A DNA stretch of 64,000 bases from Gammaproteobacteria bacterium. GTDB taxonomy: Bacteria; Pseudomonadota; Gammaproteobacteria; GRL18. Position 1 is the first letter of the stretch; every line of letters begins with the position of its first letter. Under the pieces are notes generated by a model. It saw only the letters and a program-made list of their open reading frames with translations, searched no databases and was not told where the DNA came from. Shown here one piece after another: positions 62,695 through 64,000 of this stretch. The DNA is taken from the NCBI GenBank assembly GCA_027012135.1, contig JALUZF010000162.1, forward strand, positions 1 through 64,000, in the 5' to 3' direction. The position numbers and the translations under genes were made by a program.

Positions 62695-62703
62695 CTATGA
62701 ATG

Positions 62704-62768
62704 CACTAACCAATCATTCAACCAGATTGGCACAAAATCACAACTACTGGTTTACTCAAATGTTTAGA
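62704..62768 (+). repeat. attC-like site, degenerate
   Basis: Left core CACTAAC, right core GTTTAGA, inner arms AACCAG (62720) and CTGGTT (62747). Size 65 bp and placement between two small ORFs fit an attC; both cores depart from consensus. Confidence 0.4.
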
Positions 62769-62784
62769 ATAAAGAAAAATAGAG

Positions 62785-63198
62785 ATGCGAAAAATTATTT
62801 TAATTATCACCGTTCTTATGGTTGGATGGTACGGAAATTTACTTTATAAACAAAATGGTTTTTCGTTTATGCATAGTTCGGTAACTGTTTCTGATTTAGA
62901 AGAACAAGTAAAATGTATAACAAAAGATGGTAATGTTATATATGGAAGCATACCAAAAGGAACTGTATGTGAGAAATTTGAACCGATTAAAGGTTCACTA
63001 ACAGTAGTTCCAGGTACAACCTATAAAAATAATAAATCAAAAAATCATGTAACATCAAGATTTAAATGTGATGGAAGGCAATATTGTAGCCAAATGAGTT
63101 CCAGAGCAGAGGCTGTGTTTTTTATAAGGAATTGTCCAAATACAAAGATGGATGGTGATTTTGATGGGGTGCCATGTGAAAATGATTCTCGCTTTTAA
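62785..63198 (+). CDS. Excalibur-domain exported protein
   Basis: A 137-residue protein with an N-terminal helix or signal (residues 3-20). The C-terminus reads FKCDGRQYCSQMSSRAEAVF and NCPNTKMDGDFDGVPCEN, an excalibur calcium-binding motif DxDxDGxxCE with paired cysteines. Related proteins have CAEA where this one has RAEA, so one cysteine is lost. Cell-envelope or nuclease-type partners are possible; the role is unknown. Confidence 0.75.
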   Translation: MRKIILIITVLMVGWYGNLLYKQNGFSFMHSSVTVSDLEEQVKCITKDGNVIYGSIPKGTVCEKFEPIKGSLTVVPGTTYKNNKSKNHVTSRFKCDGRQYCSQMSSRAEAVFFIRNCPNTKMDGDFDGVPCENDSRF

Positions 63199-63330
63199 TC
63201 TAATAAAGGATTTAAGTTAGAGATTAAAAATTTAACCAACAACAAATTATCAAATTATTGGCCAGCCATAAAATAAAAGTCAGAATATAAATTATTATTA
63301 AAATAATTATCCTTATTTTGAAGTTCTGTT

Positions 63331-63402
63331 TATAACAAAAAGTAATAAATTGAGGCTGTCCTGTAATACTCTACTCGGACAACCAAAAGCAGTGTTATAT
63401 GC
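63331..63402 (+). repeat. attC site, right array
   Basis: Left core TATAACA, right end GTTATATGC. Inner arms GGCTGTCC and GGACAACC pair with one mismatch. The cassette with the Cass2-like gene begins 27 bases later. The 63199-63330 stretch before it is AT-rich without an ORF. Confidence 0.65.
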
Positions 63403-63428
63403 AAGACTGTTGATAACATGGAGAAACT

Positions 63429-63884
63429 ATGAGAATTGAAGATGTTGATGAAAAGCAGATATATGGAATATCGGTAAGAACAACTAATACAAACGAAATG
63501 AATCCTGAAACGGCTAAAATAGGAAAAACATGGCAAAAATTTTTCAGTGAAGTTTCTGTTAATTATCAAGGTGGTGAAAAGGTCTATGGTGTTTATTATA
63601 ACTATGAGTCTGATGCTAATGGTGAATTTAATGTACTGGCAGGAATAGAAAAAGCTAATAATTCTCTTGAGAAAGTTTTTATCCAGAAAGGAAGGTATTT
63701 AGTTTTTGAGGGAAAAGCAGCATCGCCTGATGATAAAGTGCGAGTGCAAGCAGTAATAGAAACTTGGGGGAAAGTATGGGATTACTTTAGTAACGAAAAA
63801 TCAGAGCATAAAAGAGCCTACAAAACAGATTTTGAGCACTACAAAAATCAAACTGAAATAGATATATATATTTCTATTTTATAA
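63429..63884 (+). CDS. Cass2/GyrI-like effector-binding protein
   Basis: A 151-residue protein of the GyrI/AraC-effector-binding fold. IGKTWQKFFSEVSV, then YGVYYNYESDANGEFNVLAG and FIQKGRYLVFEGKA follow the pattern of Cass2, a cationic-drug-binding protein first described from integron cassettes. It is the single gene of its cassette. Drug binding is by family resemblance only. GGAGAAACT gives its ribosome site. Confidence 0.75.
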   Translation: MRIEDVDEKQIYGISVRTTNTNEMNPETAKIGKTWQKFFSEVSVNYQGGEKVYGVYYNYESDANGEFNVLAGIEKANNSLEKVFIQKGRYLVFEGKAASPDDKVRVQAVIETWGKVWDYFSNEKSEHKRAYKTDFEHYKNQTEIDIYISIL

Positions 63885-64000
63885 ATTAAGCACATAAACA
63901 TGCTATTTCATGAAAGTGTGATAAATGAGGGAAGATGTGTGGACAGTCATCATTTAGTGTATTGAAAAATTTCAGAGGGTGTCAAATTGCACTTCAGTTA
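63885..64000 (+). other. Window end, possible start of another attC
   Basis: AT-rich tail without ORF after the Cass2-like gene. The last bases, CACTTCAGTTA, could be the beginning of an attC right core (GTTA...) cut by the window edge. Not testable here. Confidence 0.25.

Overview
The window reads as the chromosome of a sulfur-oxidising gammaproteobacterium. The backbone carries soxYZ, a flavocytochrome c sulfide dehydrogenase pair (fccA/fccB) next to a NapC/NirT-type tetraheme cytochrome, and a cytochrome c/DUF302 gene pair. It also carries typical gammaproteobacterial housekeeping blocks: cyaA, argH, algZ-algR, hemD-hemX-hemY, lptM-lysA, cyaY, glk-pgl and uvrD. I do not assign a genus.

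Region 1 (about 1-5480) looks like an integron cassette array without a visible integrase (a CALIN). Short AT-rich plus-strand genes are separated by attC-like sites; the clearest are 2339-2410 and 5417-5478. Contents are two solo antitoxins, a DUF7946-like protein, a complete YefM-YoeB toxin-antitoxin pair, an ABM-domain protein, a methyltransferase, and wreckage: a xerC 3' end, a frameshifted BrnT piece and a frameshifted CopG/BrnA-type antitoxin.

Region 2 (5.5-30 kb) is backbone. It holds a DUF4136 lipoprotein, a YpfJ metallopeptidase, DUF389 and ArsB/NhaD-like membrane proteins, a YhcC radical SAM enzyme with a TetR regulator, and the tetraheme cytochrome-ankyrin-fccA-fccB sulfide module. 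After these come a large membrane protein behind two strong palindromes, a chemoreceptor with a CXXCH heme motif, glk-pgl, uvrD behind six TATAACC repeats, an orphan TRAP binding protein, tRNA-Leu(CAG), a broken diguanylate cyclase and cysC.

Region 3 (31.2-36.4 kb, minus strand) is a Ras-like GTPase/roadblock signalling cluster: FimV-like protein, receiver-like protein, small GTPase, divergent roadblock protein, roadblock protein, PAS protein and a cytoplasmic PhnD-like protein. A 180-bp element with perfect 23-bp terminal inverted repeats lies between the first two genes.

Region 4 (36.6-61.3 kb) is backbone with an NtrB/NtrC-type system and a second histidine kinase immediately before soxYZ. 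A sigma-54-like GG-N10-GC element upstream of soxY suggests that the NtrC-type regulator controls thiosulfate oxidation. Then come cyaY, the cytochrome/DUF302 genes, cyaA, argH, algZR and hemDXY; hemC, often found between algR and hemD, is absent there.

Region 5 (61.3-64.0 kb) is a second attC-bearing array, with a PNPOx-like protein, a small membrane protein, an excalibur-domain protein and a Cass2/GyrI-like protein. Dispersed small repeats occur in pairs (44-128 with 41006-41090; 22425-22503 with 55378-55460), suggesting an active small-repeat load. All homology statements come from reading motifs; no database search was run.
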